Origin: Lingula anatina
Lineage: Eukaryota; Brachiopoda; Lingulata; Lingulida; Lingulidae
Length of the DNA stretch: 64,000 nt
Assembly (NCBI RefSeq): GCF_001039355.2
Contig: NW_019775647.1
Location: 381,943-445,942 of the forward strand
Direction: 5' to 3'
Below, in pieces: positions 60,924 to 64,000 of this stretch. The translations under genes and the position numbers were made by a program. Below the pieces are notes generated by a model. That model had not been told where the DNA came from, did not search any database, and was given only the letters and a program-made list of their open reading frames with translations. Each line of letters begins with the position of its first letter. Position 1 is the first letter of the stretch.

Positions 60924-63674
60924 ATGAAGGAGATGGTTGGTGGTTGCTGTGTTTGTTCAGACGAGCACGGATGGGCAGACAATCCCCTGGTTTATTGCGA
61001 CGGTCATGGGTGCAATGTAGCCGTTCATCAAGGTAGTTTTCGATCGGTTTAAATTGTCCCATTTTCCTGTTTGTCGGCGCTTACGGCGTTACGCACATGT
61101 TCCTCTGCCAAATCAAGAAGTTTACTTAGTTTTATCTTACCTGGGCTATTGTTATTCAGCAAAATAAATAAAAAAAGTATTTGTGATGTATATGTTATTT
61201 GGCCAAAGAGACGAAATGATCGATGATCTTGGAGATCAAGGATAGTTTAAAGAAACTGAATGAATGAAAGGAAAAACGTGGTCACTTGTTTTGATTGTGT
61301 ACAATGCGTAGAGTCAGTGAATTTGCATATAAACAGTCTATATTCTCAGGTGTTTGTATGCTCTTTTGTTTTTTTTTTTTACCCAGCATGTTATGGTATC
61401 GTACATGTTCCCACTGGACCATGGTTTTGTCGAAAATGTGAATCGCAAGAAAGGGCAGCAAAAGTGGTAAGTCCTTTATTTTAACAAAATCCCCCCCCCC
61501 CCCCCCACACACACACACACACAATCTTAGAAGGGAATTGCACATGCATCACTGGCAGCTAAGAAATGCCATAGTAGTAGATGCCAAATAAGTTGTTTTG
61601 CACAGTTATGTAGCAAGAAAGAAAATCAGGTATTTTTAACTTGCAATTTCACCCAGGGTTTCACGTCATACATTTATTTGGGCAGATGTGTTAGATTCTT
61701 TGAGTAAAGAATCATTTTTCTGCTATCTTGAGTTTCACTTGCTCTGCCATGAAATTAAGGCTGAATGGAAATCAGCCCAGACAGCTTAAATTGTAATATC
61801 AAGTGTAATTTTGTAACATTGGGGAAGAGGGGCCACAATTACTAACCGACTAGCAAATCTACTGTGCAACAAATAAAAGCTGAAAATTTATCCACATTTT
61901 GTTGTTATTTTCTATGTAGTGTTGTGAAATATCAAGTTATTGCACAACAGCACAAATTCAACATTTAGAAAACCATTGGAAATCTAGATCTCTCAGCTGG
62001 GAAAGGGGGAGGGGGTGCTTTTTAAGCCAGTTCATTCAAACCCATAGTCTATACAAGAGGTTCGCAGGGACACACTAATATATATTCAGTGATAAATCTT
62101 GTCCTTTTGGTTTTATTGTATGTTAATGGCACTCTTCACCCCAGATAACATTACACATCTGTCAGTATTGATCCATGTGACCTTATTTCACCCACAGAGG
62201 GCAGCACTATACAGTGTTGTGCAGGAATTCTACAGATAGGGCTGCTTCACCAATGTCAATCGGGTTTCAGTGTCACTTTTGATTTCTGTTTCAGCGCTGT
62301 GAGCTGTGTCCTCAGAGAGAAGGTGCATTGAAAAGAACTGACAATAATGGTGAGTGAAAGACAAGTACATTTTTGAAAAGCACTTTTCCACCTGTTTTCC
62401 ACCAGGCACAGGAGAGAATGCAAAATGAAAATGAAAAATAATATTGATAAACAAATAAAAAGATAACTTGCTTTAAATTGTTACCTATTTCATTAATTAA
62501 CTTGGGAATCGAAAAATTATTGAGAAATATATGTACGCATTGTTTGTACTTTATAAGAATCAATAATAATAATAATAGATAAACAAATAGTGTCCTAGTC
62601 AGTAATTCAGTAATTGTGTTTTATGAGAATTAACTATAATACTAAAAGATGAACAAATAATTTTCTTTATTTCAATAAAAAAGAAACTCTGTGACATAAG
62701 AGTAATACATTTTATGCCTATGACAAGCTTCTGATATATTCAGTTTTGTAGTAAGTTTATTGAGCAAACAGTCTTATTGTTAAACCTCTGAAGTTCCCTT
62801 ACAAAACAAAACAAAAATAATAATAATAATAATAATGATAATAAAATAAAGAATAACAAGATATTTTAGCAAAGATTTTTAAAATTTTGTCATAATATAT
62901 TTCAGGTTGGGCCCATGTTGTATGCGCTCTATATATTCCTGAAGTACGTTTTGGAAATGTGACCACTATGGAGCCAATAATACTGAAGTTTGTCCCTCAT
63001 GAGAGATACACCAGGGTAAGAGAGAGAGAGAGAGAGAGAGATGGGAGGGAGGAGGGTTCTACTTATATGTCTGTTAGAGATATGCCTGGATAAGAGAGAG
63101 AGAGAGAGAGGGGGGGAGACGGATTCTACTTATATATCAATGAGGGATATACCAGGGTTAGAGAAATAGAGACTGGATGGGGAGGGAGGGGGAGTCTACA
63201 TATATATATATATATCTATAAGAGATTTACCAGTCTGAAAGTGAAAAAGAGGGAAAGAAGTAAGACTGGAGGGCATATGGGTAACATTTTGTTAATTTGT
63301 ATTACATTATAATGACTGGCAGTGGTTTATACTTTGGAATGACAGAAGATTTTTAGACGACTTTTGCTAGAAGAACAAGTAGGCTGAAAGTGTTTGACAC
63401 AATTTCTGACTGTTTACCAAAAAAAAAAGGGGGGGAGGGAGATAAAAACTCCACAAATCCACGAGTCTGTTGCCTCTGATGGATGGCTTAAATCACTGAC
63501 TAAAGCAAAAGTTATATAATATTTTCTATTTGAATGCTAAAGTTGAAATGAGATTCTCTAATATATTTAGACATGTTACATCTGTGAGGAGCAGAACCAG
63601 GCTTCTAAAGGCAGTGTTGGAGGCTGCATGCAGTGTAATAAGGCTGGCTGTAAGATGTACTTCCATGTCACCTG
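60924..63674 (+). CDS. MLLT10: AF10/AF17 orthologue, N-terminal PHD-zinc knuckle-PHD module (3' part beyond window)
   Basis: Five exons in the window: 60924-61032, 61387-61466, 62295-62349, 62906-63015, 63571-63674 (phases 1, 0, 1, 0, 2), encoding the first 152 residues. It opens MKEMVGGCCVCSDEHGWADN, then YCDGHGCNVAVHQACYGIV and GPWFCRKCESQERAAK: a C4HC3 PHD finger. RCELCPQREGALKRTDNNG is the zinc knuckle. GWAHVVCALYIPEVRFGN, TCYICEEQNQAS and CMQCNKAGCKMYFHVTC belong to the extended PHD finger. This module in AF10 reads histone H3 unmodified at K27, and the C-terminal leucine zipper, outside this window, recruits the H3K79 methyltransferase DOT1L. Invertebrates generally have one gene for vertebrate MLLT10 and MLLT6, so the symbol is approximate. 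The sequence is nearly identical to vertebrate AF10 over these exons. It is truncated only by the window edge. Confidence 0.95.
63020..63215. repeat. (GA)n-containing imperfect tandem repeat after AF10 exon 4
   Basis: The exon-end text GATACACCAGGGTAAGAGA is echoed downstream as GATATGCCTGGATAAGAGA (about 63079) and GATATACCAGGGTTAGAGA (about 63147), each followed by GA runs and TCTACTTATAT. The exon 4 donor region appears to have been tandemly copied two or three times. Confidence 0.7.
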
Positions 63675-63755
63675 GTAAGTGATTGATAGCCACAGAAACC
63701 AGGGGATGAGGGGTACCCTCTAAGTATGCCCCTTTGACCCCCCCCAACCAGGTGC

Positions 63756-63789
<34 letters not shown>

Positions 63790-64000
63790 TGGAGGTGCAA
63801 GCTGCAAAAAGATGTCCTTTATCAACCGCATGAAAGCCTCACTAGTTAGGAGGTCTCTTTAAGCTCTGCTTGTCACTTGTTGTATGTGTTATTTATTATA
63901 ATTATTTTATTTATTGTACCACCAGCGTAGGCGCTGGCGGTACACATGGTTTTAGTCCCGACCCGTATGTTCCGCCGGCTCCTGCGGCTCCTGCGGCTCC
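63675..64000. repeat. AF10 intron with CA microsatellite and GGCTCCTGC repeats
   Basis: (CA)n at 63758-63786. Near the window edge the inverted pair CCAGCG/CGCTGG (63922-63937) is followed by three tandem GGCTCCTGC units running off the end. Confidence 0.7.

Overview
The window is nuclear DNA from an animal, most likely a marine invertebrate. Genes are split into many short exons with GT..AG introns, and the gap between genes is filled with microsatellites and short inverted-repeat transposons. Short motifs built on TACATGTA recur throughout. The AF10 and DNAJC1 orthologues at the right end are clearly metazoan. I cannot fix the phylum from sequence alone: an amphioxus- or hemichordate-like deuterostome or a lophotrochozoan would both fit. 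All exon models below were built by hand from reading frames, splice sites and matching intron phases.

Layout. 0.97-7.4 kb (+): a DNase I-like endonuclease/exonuclease/phosphatase gene with a lysine-rich N-terminal region; its first exon was not found. 7.9-12.6 kb: a 2.4-kb tandem duplication carrying a tiny secreted cysteine-rich peptide gene (9.3-10.1 kb) and a broken second copy, the latter interrupted by a 963-bp inverted-repeat transposon. 16.2-16.6 kb (-): a second intact gene of the same peptide family. Both precursors have a signal peptide, a propeptide, a furin-type basic site and a six-cysteine mature peptide of 15-16 residues, and they share intron phase and a 5'UTR intron. 20.2-23.4 kb (+): an unrecognised 256-residue protein with three internal repeats that look like a beta-trefoil. 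24.8-32.2 kb (+): a secreted, probably GPI-anchored reelin-domain protein. One of its introns holds about 4 kb of strongly CpG-depleted sequence bounded by two single Ns and containing orphan exon-like segments.

32.4-49.1 kb: two TTLL4-like tubulin-tyrosine-ligase-family genes, divergently arranged, each with 14 exons of matching phase and each starting with a signal-peptide-like segment, which is unusual for this cytosolic family. Their last exons are about 91% identical in DNA while other exons are much more diverged. 50.6-51.8 kb (-): an intronless rhodopsin-class GPCR. 54.8-60.6 kb (-): the complete ten-exon DNAJC1 orthologue. 60.9 kb to the end (+): the first five exons of the AF10/AF17 (MLLT10/MLLT6) orthologue, sharing a 304-bp interval with DNAJC1.

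The left half (nuclease, cysteine-rich peptides, reelin-domain protein, trefoil protein) reads as a lineage-specific, secretion- and possibly defence-oriented neighbourhood with recent duplication. The right end is an old housekeeping pair. The best candidate for something undescribed is the small cysteine-rich peptide family at 7.9-16.6 kb, followed by the signal-peptide-bearing TTLL pair.
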